DNA from: Trissonchulus latispiculum
Lineage: Eukaryota > Nematoda > Enoplea > Enoplida > Ironidae
Reading direction: 5' to 3'
NCBI GenBank assembly: GCA_030248195.1
Contig: JASAND010012484.1
Coordinates: 1-64,000, forward strand
DNA: 64,000 bases
In this document: piece after piece, positions 1 through 10,665 of the stretch
Layout of the letters: each line of letters begins with the position of its first letter
How positions within the stretch are numbered: the stretch's first letter is position 1
Made by a program: the position numbers and the translations under genes
The notes under the pieces: generated by a model
Database searches by the model: none
What the model was told of the DNA's origin: nothing
Seen by the model: only the letters and a program-made list of their open reading frames with translations

Positions 1-136
1 GTGGAACATTATTTCAGCCAAAGGACCACAGTTAGAGTCAATATTATGGTCATCGTTGACTTGAAAGGCGCTGCACCACAGCTTACCACCGTGCGTGAAA
101 TGGGGCAGTTGAGACGCTTCGAACAGTACTGTCTCA
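1..136 (-). CDS. Paralog A exon 11 (partial, cut by window edge)
   Basis: From acceptor CTATAG the frame stays open to the window edge and is in phase with exon 10. It includes FTHGGKLWCSAFQVNDD, which sits where DEG/ENaC channels have their G-x-C-Y-T-F-N strand. The remaining palm, Cys-rich region and TM2 of paralog A must lie outside the window. Confidence 0.6.
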
Positions 137-239
137 CTATAGCTTACCTGAGCTTACTTACTATACTTAATCACGGTTGTAACTTGTAAGCTAAATTACT
201 AGAAGCGAGTTAAGCTTTCTGCTATCACGTTCTACTTAC

Positions 240-427
240 TTATCACAGGCGTGTCCTCCAAAAGTACACTCATATATGAGACCGTTAACATCAGGATTGC
301 TAAAGAGGGGTTGTTCAGAGCTGTCCAAATAAGCTGTTTGAAAAATCTCTTCGGCAACAGGAAGCACAGCCCGAAACTGATTCCCCTCTTCCGTTTCAAA
401 TATAAAATAATGAATTACGATCATGGT
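240..427 (-). CDS. Paralog A exon 10: C-x-F-x-G-x2-C strand of DEG/ENaC
   Basis: The exon is 188 bases (phase 0 in, phase 2 out), as in B. It ends NPDVNGLIYECTFGGHACD, fitting the C-x-(F/Y)-x-G-x2-C pattern found in DEG/ENaC ectodomains shortly before the glycine/tyrosine-rich CYTFN strand. The start, TMIVIHYFIFETEEG, aligns with IHHLFLETEEG in B. Donor GTAAGT is canonical. Confidence 0.75.
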
Positions 428-651
428 CTAAAACGATGTGATAGTTGCAATAACTGACAATTTCATTTCTTGCATAAAAAAACACTTATAGAAAATAAAA
501 CACTAAAAGTAGTTTCCTAGTTAGGAAAGGTCAAAGTTAGCAATACTTTTCACCTTGCAGAAATGGTAACACTTCTTTCGCTGGCATGCATTATAGATGT
601 CATGAGGTATTACCAGTAATTATTTATTATGTTGACTAAACACTTGCTAAC

Positions 652-818
652 CATAGAGCGAGTGAGGAGCTTAAGATATTCTGTAGTAAATGGAGCTGAC
701 GAATACTGAGAATGGAAGCTTGGTAGATCACCCAATAACTGTGCTGTGCCAAGCAAATCTAAATCAATTGCTGACTCCATGCCATTTTGTCCTGCCTTCC
801 AATACATACCTTCATGGT
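652..818 (-). CDS. Paralog A exon 9: DEG/ENaC core exon after the lectin module
   Basis: The exon is 167 bases (phase 1 in, phase 0 out), identical in length to paralog B exon 9. It encodes YWKAGQNGMESAIDLDLL followed by LLGDLPSFHSQ and a PF motif, aligned with HWGVGGHGLEQLIDINF in B. Acceptor TTTTAG and donor GTTAGC are present. It belongs to the variable extracellular region before the conserved palm strands; no separate domain is recognised. Confidence 0.7.
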
Positions 819-1174
819 CTAAAACAAAAGGACTGGTATTGTTAATGTAAATCAGTAGTCTGACACTGTATAATCTCGCGGAGCTGCTTTGTAGCCAGGC
901 CAGTTTGTACTACTTCGATATTACTAATAACCTTTCCACACTGCCGAATAGTAAGTAGGCAATGATAGTAAATTGACCTTGCAGATCCTTATTGCTGTAT
1001 GGAACACCTGCAGGCTTTCATCTATATCTGTCCTTTCGTAGTAGTTGACATCCCTTTGCTGTATATCGGCTATATTAAACCTTAATGTTGAGTTGACTAC
1101 TTTACCAAATGCCCCAACTACATACATGATAACAACATGCATGCAGTGCAGTAAAGGAAATCTTCATTATTTAC

Positions 1175-1360
1175 CTTGTCTACATATGTTTACTACGACG
1201 TCCTGAATTTGACAGATTCAGCTGCTTTTCTAGGTGCATGGTGTATGGGTGAACTAAGCACTTATCCTGGCAAGTTAATGTGTGACTACGCAAGATCCAA
1301 ACTCGGTTTCTTCTTTACTAGACAGTTTTTCTTGGATAAGAATGAAGCCAGATCATTAAC
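1175..1360 (-). pseudogene. Paralog A exon 8: decayed end of C-type lectin domain
   Basis: The block has an acceptor (TTTTAG) and a donor (GTAAAT) where the last CTLD exon should be, and aligns with paralog B exon 8 along its whole length. It is 186 bases against 182. The first frame gives IWLHSYPRKTV, then two stops. After a one-base shift it gives a SCVV piece, further stops, FTHTPCT and finally ICQIQD, each matching B in order (WIHSYPR, SCVV, FAHRPCT, AVICQLQDD). The four extra bases are explained by one single-base and one three-base insertion. Skipping the exon would not restore the frame, because flanking phases are 2 and 1. Confidence 0.8.
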
Positions 1361-1794
1361 CTAAAAGCAGCAGGAGGGACGTGCTGAATTTGTACATTAT
1401 GTGGTGATTATAATACAATGTTGATAATGGGTTAGAAAGCATAGCAAGCGTAATAATCGGTACTATCTCATGCCCTGTTAGGATGTAATTCTGACAGGAA
1501 TCATGTTATTCTTTAAAATAATTGAATAAGCCTAATCTTTTTAGTCTTAACACTTTATCACATAACAGTATCTAAGCTCTGTAACAAGGGTCAAACAACA
1601 TGGCTTTTGTCCGTGCTAAAAACTATTGGAATGGTCCTACTCTAGACATCCGGAGTTTGTTTCTAACTCAAGTCCGCTACGTCATGGCAGAGGCCCTCAA
1701 AAATATTTCCTGTCCGTTTGCTTCTACAACATTACACTGATGCAAATGTAAAGGGTTGAAATCAGGATTGAAAGATGTGAGGGGCTGAAAAAGT

Positions 1795-1865
1795 GTCCAG
1801 AGTGGGGATCATACCGCCATTCTTTGGTTTAAAAGAGAACGCTCTACCTCTGTGCCACACCCCCG
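1795..1865 (-). repeat. tRNA-derived SINE head
   Basis: The minus strand reads GGGGGTGTGGCACAGAGG then TAGAGCG, a typical tRNA 5' half with an A-box. The T-arm position has a weak B-box (GGTATGATCCC). The anticodon arm does not fold, so this is a degenerate SINE and not a working tRNA gene. Confidence 0.5.
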
Positions 1866-3479
1866 TTTTTCGTAATACTGATGTTCAGCAAAAACTTCTG
1901 ACCAAACTTATATCTTTACAAGGCAATCGAATGATGTTTGAAGAAATGCTGGGTGTGGATGCTGATGTGGAACTGATTGTTTGCAAAAAAGCTCAGCAAT
2001 GTACTGTGCGATGATCCAGATATCAAGTTTCTACACCAAAGGGTAATTCAAGTCAGGACAAAACGTTTTAGCTTCGCGAAACAAAAATTTAATGGATAAT
2101 CAGCTGTCCTTCAGAAAGTAATTTTCTAGACAGGGGGTCAATATAATGAAGCGATTTAACACGGTTAAATCACTAACCCGGGATAAAACCGGATTATCAG
2201 CCCTAACCAAAAGCCGGGTTTCGCTAATAAGATTAGGCAAGGAGCTGATGTTAGCCCTTAAACCAATGTTGGGTTAGGGTTGGGGTTAACCATTAACCCA
2301 ATGTTATAACAAAGCTTGGGTTTAAAACCTGGTTAATATTGGGATTAAATTCCAATTCAAACCCTAGTCCGTGAGGAGGGTTAGAAGTTGAAGATCAGAA
2401 TTAGATTTCGATTAGGATTAAATTTTGAATAAAAACGGAATGAAAATGTTTTGAAGACTAGTTTAAAATAGTGAAAATACAATTTCCATATAGCTTTTAT
2501 TCGTGGGGTATTTTTAAACTTCATTTTCGCTGCAAATTTATTATTTGCAGTTGTCATGAAAAATTCTGAAAACGAGGATTTGGTATAGAAATAGACTTAA
2601 CCCCAAAAATACCTGGGTTAAATCCTCGATACATAGCTGACTTCGCTGATTCCCTGAGCTAATTGGGGTTAAAAGTGGCGTTAACTCTAAGGATAACCGG
2701 GTGAAGATAACCTAACCATACATGGGCAATGAACCTGGCTCTAGCCTGCACAGACTTCGAGCTCACTGCGCGGGGAGGTCAAATTTTTAATTTTTCACGA
2801 ATGTGTCTACTGTGGTTTTTACAAAGCTCTGTTTTTGCCACGCAGCTTTCAAGCCCCTTTGTGGAAAAGCTTGTTTCTATAGTTTTCGTATGCGATGGCT
2901 TGGAAATTGACAAATATTTGCTAAAATATGCATAAACTAGCCCAGATTGTTGTTTATAGTTGCGTATATTATCTTTTAATTGCTATAAATAACCATCTTT
3001 AGTTGTTTATAGCTAATTCATAGCCATTTTTCGATTTGTTTTCAAAAATTTTCAGAAAGTGCAAAACATTTTTTCAAAAATTTTGCATTTTTTACTTGGT
3101 TTGGTTGGACCCAAAAGAGCCCAAACTACGGTAAATTGTTTGAAGAAATTAATTAAGAGCAGTCTTGAAATGCCAATTGCCGAGTATTTCGGTTGCGTAT
3201 TTTGGGTTTTGACTGCTTATCTTTAAGCGTTCGACTGCGAATTCAACCCAACGTTTAAGCTACTGACGAATAAATGTAATGGAAAAAGCAGCAGTTTTTT
3301 GAAAGAAATGTAATGGAAAACACGCGCAGAGGCTCGAAAGGAAAAGTAAACGAAAACACGCCGACGGCGCAAAATTTTCTATAAGAATGTAATGGTCAAC
3401 GCGATGCAGGCGTGAAACTTTTTAAATAAGTGTAATTGAAAACGCGCCAAGGGCAAAGCCGGCCAAGACATTTTGAGAC

Positions 3480-3910
3480 CATTTTGTTGCACGGGATAAA
3501 ATTTATTTGCGCGAGGTAAAAATTTGGATGCGCGGGATAAAAATTTAATGCGCTTTATTGCTCGGGGGAGAACATTTTGTTGCGCGGGAATAACTTTTAA
3601 TGCACTTTGCTGCGCGGGGGTAAAAATTTTGTTGAGCGGGAAAAACCTTTATGTGTTTCGCTGCGCGGGGGTAAAAGTCTTATTGCGCGGGAAAAACCTT
3701 TAATGCACTTTGTTGCGCGGGGGTAAAAGTTTTGTTGCACGGAGATACAAATTTGTTGAGCAGGATAACATATTGAGGCGCTTTCCTGCGCGGGGTAAAA
3801 ATATCACTGCGCGTGTATAAAATCTTGAGGCGCTTTCCTGCGCGGGGTAAAAATTTTACTGCGCGGGGCTAAAATTTATGCTGCGCACTGCGCGGGGGTA
3901 AATTTTCTCT
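3480..3910. repeat. Satellite-like tandem repeat with GCGCGGGG and TAAAA words
   Basis: About a dozen imperfect copies of a GC/AT-alternating unit: GCGCGGGGGTAAAA, a short AT stretch, then TGCGCGGG and AACCTTTAATGC. Unit length varies, about 40 bases for the clearest ones. It lies wholly inside the GGGTTAACC complex. Confidence 0.7.
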
Positions 3911-4630
3911 AGCCTGCACATGTGCAGGAGTTGTGCAGGCATTGCCCATGCGTGAACCTAACTCAAAAATGCTTTATAATACTGGGTTAACCCCAAGGGT
4001 TAACCTAACTCCAAATTTTCGGGGTTAACCGGGTGAACCCAAAATGAACCCGGGTTAGCCATAACCCCATTTTTATAACATCGACCCCAGGGGCAACTCA
4101 ACCCAAAAGTATAAAAATGGGGGTTAGCGATACCCGGGTTTCGCTAGAGGGGTAGGGTTAGGGTTAACCCTTAACCCAGTGTTATAGCAAAACCTGAGTT
4201 TCAAACCCGGGTTAAAGTCGTCATCAAATCTCAACCCTCCTCAGTGAGGAGGGTTAGAAGCTAGGCTCTGGGTAAAACATCCATAGAAATTTTTTGAAAG
4301 CTTGCATTTGATGGTGAAAATATATTTGCCACATTGCTTTTCTCCGTGGTGGACTTCTTTAACGCCATTTTTACTGTATTGTTTGCAGTTCTCACGAAAA
4401 ACCTAAAAAGTCAAGATTGGAGTTAGGAATTGAGTTAACCCATAAATGACCGGGTTAAATCCTTGCTGGCTGAGTAAGCTGCTTCCTTGAGCTAACTGGT
4501 ACTCTAAGGATAATCGGGTTAAGCTAACTTAACAAAAAGTGAATATAATATTTGGTTAACCCCAAGGGTTAATAATGCAAGAAGTTAGTGGTTATTCTCG
4601 GATGACTCAAAATATATACAAACTGTTTAC

Positions 4631-4733
4631 CTTGGATTGCATGTGTCTGTGTGCAGGCAACTGAACTTTGTGGATTGTTGGGCCTTAGGAATTGACATGT
4701 AGTCATACGAAAATTTGCATTGTTACCGAAGTT
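4631..4733 (-). pseudogene. Truncated duplicate of paralog A exon 7
   Basis: On the minus strand this block repeats most of exon 7 and its donor, from the GGTAACAACGCAAAT region down to CACACAGACACATGCAA then GTAAAC. It lacks the acceptor side and has small deletions that break the frame. Similarity extends a little into the downstream intron (about 4590-4630 against 5115-5156). It abuts the GGGTTAACC-rich repeat complex, which probably carried or truncated it. Confidence 0.7.
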
Positions 4734-5156
4734 AACCTAACCCCAAAAATGCTTTGGGGTAATCCCAACTGTTAACAAAGCACTAAAATTTCTGGGTTAA
4801 CACCAAATTGGACTTAACCCGGTTATCCTTAACCACATTTCTATACCATCGACCTGTGATTAGTTTATGCCAAGCTTTGTTTTGACACTGCTTTCAATCT
4901 TTTGGTAGCAGAAAATTTTCCTAACTGTTTGCATTATCCTATGTTTAACACATGTGGGAATCATCTTTGTAGGGTTAGTGTGAATAAATCAATGAATAAA
5001 AACTGTGAACGTGTCTTGTTTCATAGACCCATGGGGAGTTCAAAGTATGTGAAAATTGGAAAATCGTTAATGGTTAAAAATCGAAACCTCCACCCCTCCG
5101 TAAACTATTATTGCGGTTATTTGCGGACGACTTAAAATATATCCAAAGCAGTTTAC

Positions 5157-5306
5157 CTTGGCTTGCATGTGTCTGTGTGCAGCCAACTGTAACTCCAACT
5201 TTGTGGACTTCTGGGATCTGTGCTTGTAGGAATTGACATGTAGCCATAAAAAAGATTTGCGTTGTTACCAAAGTAATACATTTGTGTTGGCGTCCACAGT
5301 AGTGGT
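5157..5306 (-). CDS. Paralog A exon 7: middle of C-type lectin domain
   Basis: The exon is 150 bases (phase 2 in, phase 2 out) between TTTCAG and GTAAAC. It contains MYYFGNNANLFYGYM and QSWSYSWLHTDTCKPR, corresponding to the core of a CTLD with an aromatic W-x-Y-x-W repeat. Paralog B exon 7 is one codon longer with DSWSYNWLSKEEICRPR. A truncated second copy of this exon and its donor side lies at 4631-4733. Confidence 0.8.
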
Positions 5307-5640
5307 CTGAAACGAATAGTGGCAGCATTACAAAGAAAAGCAAAATCTACATCCATAGTGCTAATCAGATAACCGTAACAAGTTCTTTTATTCGTATTTT
5401 ATATATTCTAGCCATTCATTAATGTTGTTTATGTTTACGTGAAACCGGATAATACCTTGTAACTTCGCAAATTTGTGACTATTTAGTATGAAGCCATCAC
5501 ACTTTAATATAAGAATGAAGGCTAAGACGATACGGCCTTCTCTTTTGAAAGTGTGATGACAAATGTATTGTGTGCTTAGCGTTTCCACCTTTAAGGAAAA
5601 ATTATTTCACAGTTCAAAGTTAATGAAAGTTGCTACTTGC

Positions 5641-5854
5641 TTCACATATATCTCAAAATTCCTCAGCTGCTGTGCATCAACAAAAACAGGAGGTGTTGCA
5701 TTTGCATGTAGCTGTTGACACTTGTTTACTGCTGATGTGCCCGTAAACAAAGGTTGTTCTCCAGGATACAGGCGATAGCAAGCTCTGTCTCCCCTGAGCC
5801 AGTGTTTGGGGCACGCTGAAATCGCTACTCGTGAACTTGGAGCGGGAGAGACAC
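5641..5854 (-). CDS. Paralog A exon 6: first part of C-type lectin domain
   Basis: The exon is 214 bases, exactly as in paralog B. It encodes ACPKHWLRGDRACYRLYPGE followed by a conserved CQQLH and a VFVDAQQLRNFE segment. This is the start of a long-form CTLD: the early Cys pair, then a helix with a Cys, then the acidic DA-x-Q-L segment. Reading in phase requires a GC donor, AA|GCAAGT at 5635-5642, which is the consensus of rare GC-AG introns; B has a GC donor at the same phase. I chose the acceptor CCAG at 5855-5858 because it keeps the exon length equal to B; TTTCAG just before the ACP would also be in phase. Confidence 0.75.
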
Positions 5855-5912
5855 CTGGATCATACAAAAAACTGTATATGAATATGTATATGCAAATGCA
5901 TATGTTACGCTG

Positions 5913-6203
5913 AAAACCCGAAATTATACTTTAAATATTCATTCTTATTCAAAACGCGAAATAGATGATCCCTAGCAGTACAAAACTCGAAATAGGATAT
6001 TGTTTAATGTTTCTCAACAAGAAAAGATCCATTTAAACTGTGTCAATTACTAATAGTAATATAAGATTAACGGCTTCAGACTTATTAACGCAGGTAAGTG
6101 GAGCATTTCTCATAGAGAAACATTAAACAATATTCAATTTCGGGTTTTGCATAAAATGGCTGTTCCATTCGCGAAAAGTTTTATTTCGGGTTTTGAACGC
6201 AGC
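5913..6203. mobile_element. Small palindromic (MITE-like) element
   Basis: The inner arms 5985-6023 and 6114-6152 are near-perfect reverse complements around ATATTGTTTAATGTTTCTC. The outer ends carry AAACCCGAAAT and its inverse TTTCGGGTTTTG. No coding capacity is seen. Confidence 0.5.
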
Positions 6204-6221
6204 ATCTATATACATGTATAT

Positions 6222-8165
6222 TATATGTCGTGGTCTTTTTGTGAAATTGGTCTTTTCTCGAAAAGACCATGGATTTCGGTCTTTTCACGAAGTGCTCTGT
6301 CGCATTGAGAAATTAGCTTAAACTATGCTCATTTCTTCTTCCAGAACTTCTGCCACTTTTCGTGACGAGAACGTGCTTGTTGGGCTTTTTCCGAAATAAG
6401 ATTTATCATAACAATATATATATATATATAACCTGATTCATTTATGATGCAAAATTTATGGTGTCTGATCTGTAATAGCAAGCCATTAATTTTCTATATT
6501 CGTAGTTTTAGTGAACCCTTGAAAGGTTTTAATTTTCGTGGTATCAGTGATCACTTGAAGGCTATTAATTTTTATAGTTTTAGTAATCACTTGAAACCAA
6601 CCTGCAGGTAGTCTGTTATTCCGTTGTTGTCGTTGTCTACTTAAGAATGTGCTTTTTTATTTTTAGTATTCACTTAACTTATTTTATATTCAGTTAATAT
6701 TGCTGGTTTTATTTATATATTGTGTTTATGTTATCTTGATAAGTGTATAGCAAGCTTAACAAAAAGATCACCTGAAATTTTAAAAAAATCACCCCACCCT
6801 GACTACCAGGAAAGTTGCAGTGATCAGATTTTTCGCATGGTGATAGCCACGCATCTCGATATTACAGCCTGGAGTTTGAGCAACTAGGCCCACTCCATGT
6901 GTGCAGGGCAGACCATTAAGTGACGGGACCCAAATATGCCTCAGAAACGTTCCTGGCCGAAGTTGGAATTTCTGCTGCCACTTAGAAGGGAAAACTCCTA
7001 GGCAATCCAGATTGTACATATGACATGTCCTTACTGTGCGCTAAATGTACATATGCAGAAGTTTCCAGTCGGACATCTGAGTCCTGTGGTGGTTATCTTT
7101 TTCTTAAAATTTAAACAAATAAAAAATCACTTTCATACTTTGTTACTGAAGTAGGAATAACAGCTAGAGCAAACCTAACGTCACATTTGAGCTCACCGAC
7201 CTCGAAAACACTTATACCCATTGTTTTTGTGGTTGTCTGACACTTCTGGGAGTACAACCTGGTAACCAACCGAGCCTGAATCGTCCGACGGTAAACGTGA
7301 TTGCAGAAGTCAGTATTAGCCTATAGTTACCTTAAAATGAATGCTAAATTTGAATTCTGCAAATTAGAAACCCCCTAGGACATGTTTGTAGCCAATTTGG
7401 ACTGTCCAGCTGGTATCTGTGAAATACCTTTCAAATGGCATTTTTGAACCACCAGACGTCATACTTTACGCTGCCGGATGCCATCAGTGATCAAGATTTT
7501 TCCGGGGCCAGTTGCCCTTGTTGAAAACAAGGTTAGCGATTTTGGGTTCCAAATACGTTTTTTACTGCGCTCTGTCTAAAACTGATGAGAAAGTGTCGCT
7601 AGCTGTTATTTGATCCGATCCGCTACTGATTTTTTAAAGGGTGACACTTTTGTTAAAGCTTTAACAAAAAATCACCGACTTCCGTCTACTGCAGCTGACT
7701 GGTAGTAACGTAGAGCAACGAAACTGGGGTGGTTTAAAGCTACCCAAGACCTGTCGATGGGTCTCAAAGTAATCGATTTGGTTTAGTTTTGCGAAAGTTC
7801 CAGTCAAAAAACCAAATTTTGATCCTTTCTGTTAAGCTTGCTACACTAGTTGTGCAAAGTGTACACAAATTATGATTTGTATGATTTGTATGAAGCTTTC
7901 AATTGATCACTGAAGCTACGAATATTAAAAACAATTGTTTACTAATACACGTCAGACCCCATAAATGTTGCATCAGAAATGAATCAGATTTCAGAAAAAT
8001 AGTTATGATTTGACATATTTCGCAAAATGTCCAACACGCTTAGTTTTTTCACGAAAGGACCGGGCTGGTTGCAGAAATGAGCACAGTTTATCAATGTGAC
8101 CGTGCACTTAGCGAAAAGACCGAAATTGTTGGTCTTCCGCAAAAAGACTACGACATTTATAGATG
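6222..8165. mobile_element. Non-coding DNA element with about 150-base terminal inverted repeats
   Basis: The left end (TATGTCGTGGTCTTTTTG, continuing to TATGCTCATTTCT) is matched in inverse at 8015-8165, with similarity over about 150 bases. The shared words are TTTCGGTCTTTTC and CTCATTTCT. The interior 1.6 kb has no credible coding frame. A target duplication is not evident. Confidence 0.6.
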
Positions 8166-8210
8166 AGCCGACTTATGAGTAGTTCAGGTATTGAACCGTT
8201 GTCAGCGGAC

Positions 8211-8529
8211 TAGTGTTGTGCACCGGCCCAGTCTAGACCGGCTGGCCGGCGGCCGCCCGCCGGCCGGCCGGCCGGTGACAAGCCGGCCGGTCAAATGTGA
8301 AGCGACAGACCGGCCAGTGACAGTTTCTGCAGCTTATCGAATTAAAATTGCTAAAATCTGCCCTGAAAACTATCAAACATCTTAATTTTTATTTGTATTT
8401 TGGATAACCCTGCGAAAATTTGCACCTGCCGGCCGGCCGGCCGGCGAAGGCCGGTGCACCGGCCGGCCGGCGTCGCGAGCTGGGCCGGCCTTCGCCGGCC
8501 GGCCCACGAAATATTGGTGAACAACGCTA
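8211..8529. mobile_element. hAT-like non-autonomous element with GGCC-repeat interior
   Basis: The element is 319 bases, flanked by a perfect 8-base duplication CAGCGGAC (8203-8210 and 8530-8537), the length expected of hAT transposons. Ends are TAGTGTTGTGCACCGG and the complement of GGTGAACAACGCTA, giving a TIR of about 14 bases with two mismatches. The interior has two islands of CCGGCCGG repeats (8222-8315 and 8427-8507), wholly unlike the AT-rich surroundings. Confidence 0.85.
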
Positions 8530-9314
8530 CAGCGGACAACCTTGAAAAATCAATTTGCTTCATATGTTCTAATATCATTAGGTTTGTTAAGCATAGTAAA
8601 ACATGTAAATATGAGCCTATGGGTGCTGCGTGCGTAAGGTCGATTTATGTGATTTCGCCATATCAGTTGAATGGTAAGTTTTGATCCTTGATGGAACTGA
8701 AAGATACTGACGTATTATAATGCACGTTTTGCTTCTCAGTAATCATAGAGTGTAAGTAATCTTAGAGTAATCCCGTATGTGATTGAAAAAATGAATTTTC
8801 CTTAGCTCCCGTGTAGTTTTCCAAAATTGTAGTTTTCGGATCACTGACCCCATCCGTCGAAGGTAGCGCGGAGTAAGTTTATTCGAGCTGGAGGGGTTTT
8901 TACTGCGAGGCGGGATGCAATTATTGATAGATCATTTTTAGGATCACAACAAGCCTGTTGGCCGAAAATGAGCAAAAAAGACCACGGCATGTGGATGTCT
9001 CACGGTTGCAATAGCCTGCCAACTCGTTCATTGAAGAGTCTGAAGGACGTGGGTTTGCGACACAACGGACAGCTATGAGGAACAGTACCTATGAAATGTA
9101 GCAATTATTGCTATAATATTCACTGTGTCAATATTGAACAGTTTTTGGAATTACAACAAACCGCAGACGCTATATCTGCGTGGGTCTGTAGCAATAACAG
9201 TTACGCTGAATATTTATTGGTTTGTGACAATAATTTCTTTCACTGTAAACTGTTATTCTGTTTTACCAGTTTGTTAAGTTTAAGAACATAAGTTACAAAC
9301 AAAACATGCTGTAC

Positions 9315-9470
9315 CTTTTGCAACAGTGCGCCCAGTTGCCTTAGCACAAACCGTTGTTTTGTTGCAATATTCGCGTGATATACTGTTGCCACATATGTCC
9401 ATGCATTTTTGCAAGCAATTCTTGCATGGATGAAGACTTATAAGGCAATAACAATCCGCCCCAGCTGCAG
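9315..9470 (-). CDS. Paralog A exon 5: second half of WSC domain
   Basis: The exon is 156 bases, phase 1 at both ends, acceptor GTTTAG and donor GTACAG. It begins AAAGADCYCLISLHPC, the CxC element that closes a WSC domain, followed by further cysteines in NCLQKCMDICG and EYCN. Paralog B exon 5 reads ATNEADCYCLLTLSQC at the same place. The high Cys content indicates an extracellular disulphide-rich fold. Confidence 0.8.
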
Positions 9471-10665
9471 CTAAACGTATCAAAATATCGAACGTCCTGA
9501 GTGCTAGAACCTTTCCAATGTAATAGGCAATTGCTCTAATTCAAGTTAGCTAAGCGTATGCAAACTTGCGTTGCTGTGATTGCTGTTCCTGTTTATTGGA
9601 ATAAAATCAACGCTGCACCTAGATAAAATTATTGGAATAAAATCAACGCTTCTGCTTGGTTCGCTACTTAATTCCAAGGCAATTGACGACTGGTTCAATT
9701 GGCTTTTAATCAATCAACTTGTAATCAACTTGTACATCAACTCAAGCTTGAAACCTAAGGAATCGTGTCAAAAATATGCTTAAAATCTATCGTGTACACG
9801 ATTCATTTCCACGATCGTGTTCATGCTGGAATCGTATAAGCGGCTTGTTTTGGTGTCGTCTGATTTGAAATTTGTTGCTAAGCCTTAAGCCACTGCTTTG
9901 TCACAGCACACCAAAAAACCATGTGCATAACTTTTCTATGTATTCGCATAAGCATGATAAACTTTGCACAAACTACTTGCAGCCGGAACCTAAAAAGAAC
10001 AAGGCATAAAAAGAAACGTGTAGAATTCGTGTAATTTTGTACGAAAACGTTTGGAATTCGTGCAAAATCAATCATTTACAAGATTTTATTTTTGAAAACG
10101 TTCTAGCGCCTATATCTTAGAGTGATGTTTTGGTTAAGAACAGTTGGAGAGCAGACCCAAAGAAAAGCAGCAAAAAATCAATTATAGTAACAACAACATA
10201 TATCGCTGACCAGTTAAGGATAGATAACTGGGTTGGCTGGAGCCTACTGCGAGCTTAGCCCCTAGCTCAAGGAGAATTGTGAAGGCCATGTTTGGATTTA
10301 ATCCTCCAACAGTCAAATTTGCAATACAAATACAAAACAACGTTATGAAACTGTACTGAAGATTCAGCAAATATTACAGCTTTTATTTGTGGTTGCAGTC
10401 TGTGTTTAAAACTTTGGAGATGCGTGGTGCATATTTCCTTGTGCAGTGATAGAGCTTGGGTTTTTTGGTCTCCTTTAGGCAAGGCTTTAGTTTGCTACTT
10501 TGCTGATGAGATAAAAATTTTAATTCTAAGCACAACGACTATAATACCTCAAGTTTCCAGCACCATGGGAATATACAAAAACTAATAGCGGTGCAATCAA
10601 CTGTACGTACAATCTTTGAATCTCAATTGCCATTTCGTCGAAGAAAAGTCAGATATGCACTATAC

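Larger units (their letters stand above)
2133..4854. repeat. GGGTTAACC-rich repeat complex (two related elements)
   Basis: The block is dense in GGTTAACCC/GGGTTAA words. Two segments repeat in direct order (about 2185-2690 and 4105-4535), sharing the gaggagggttagaag and cgggttaaatcc regions. The outer ends are inverted: GGGGTCAATATAATGAAG at 2133 against the complement of TTATAACATCGACCCC at 4074-4088, with a further similar end at 4843-4854 (CTATACCATCGACC). I read it as two copies of one palindromic-ended DNA element, one carrying the satellite at 3480-3910. No protein is recognised. Confidence 0.55.

Noticed and set aside
924..1142. 72-codon minus-strand frame between exons 8 and 9 of paralog A, ending TAIRICK
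   Set aside because: At first it looked like the missing lectin end, but the true counterpart (decayed) is at 1175-1360 and paralog B has no exon at this place.
2205..4560. Interstitial telomere array
   Set aside because: The GGGTTA words are arranged as palindromes with inverted element ends and not as a one-way TTAGGG array.
8191..8684. Pro/Arg/Ala/Gly-rich frames on both strands
   Set aside because: They are translations of the CCGGCCGG repeats of the 319-base transposon.
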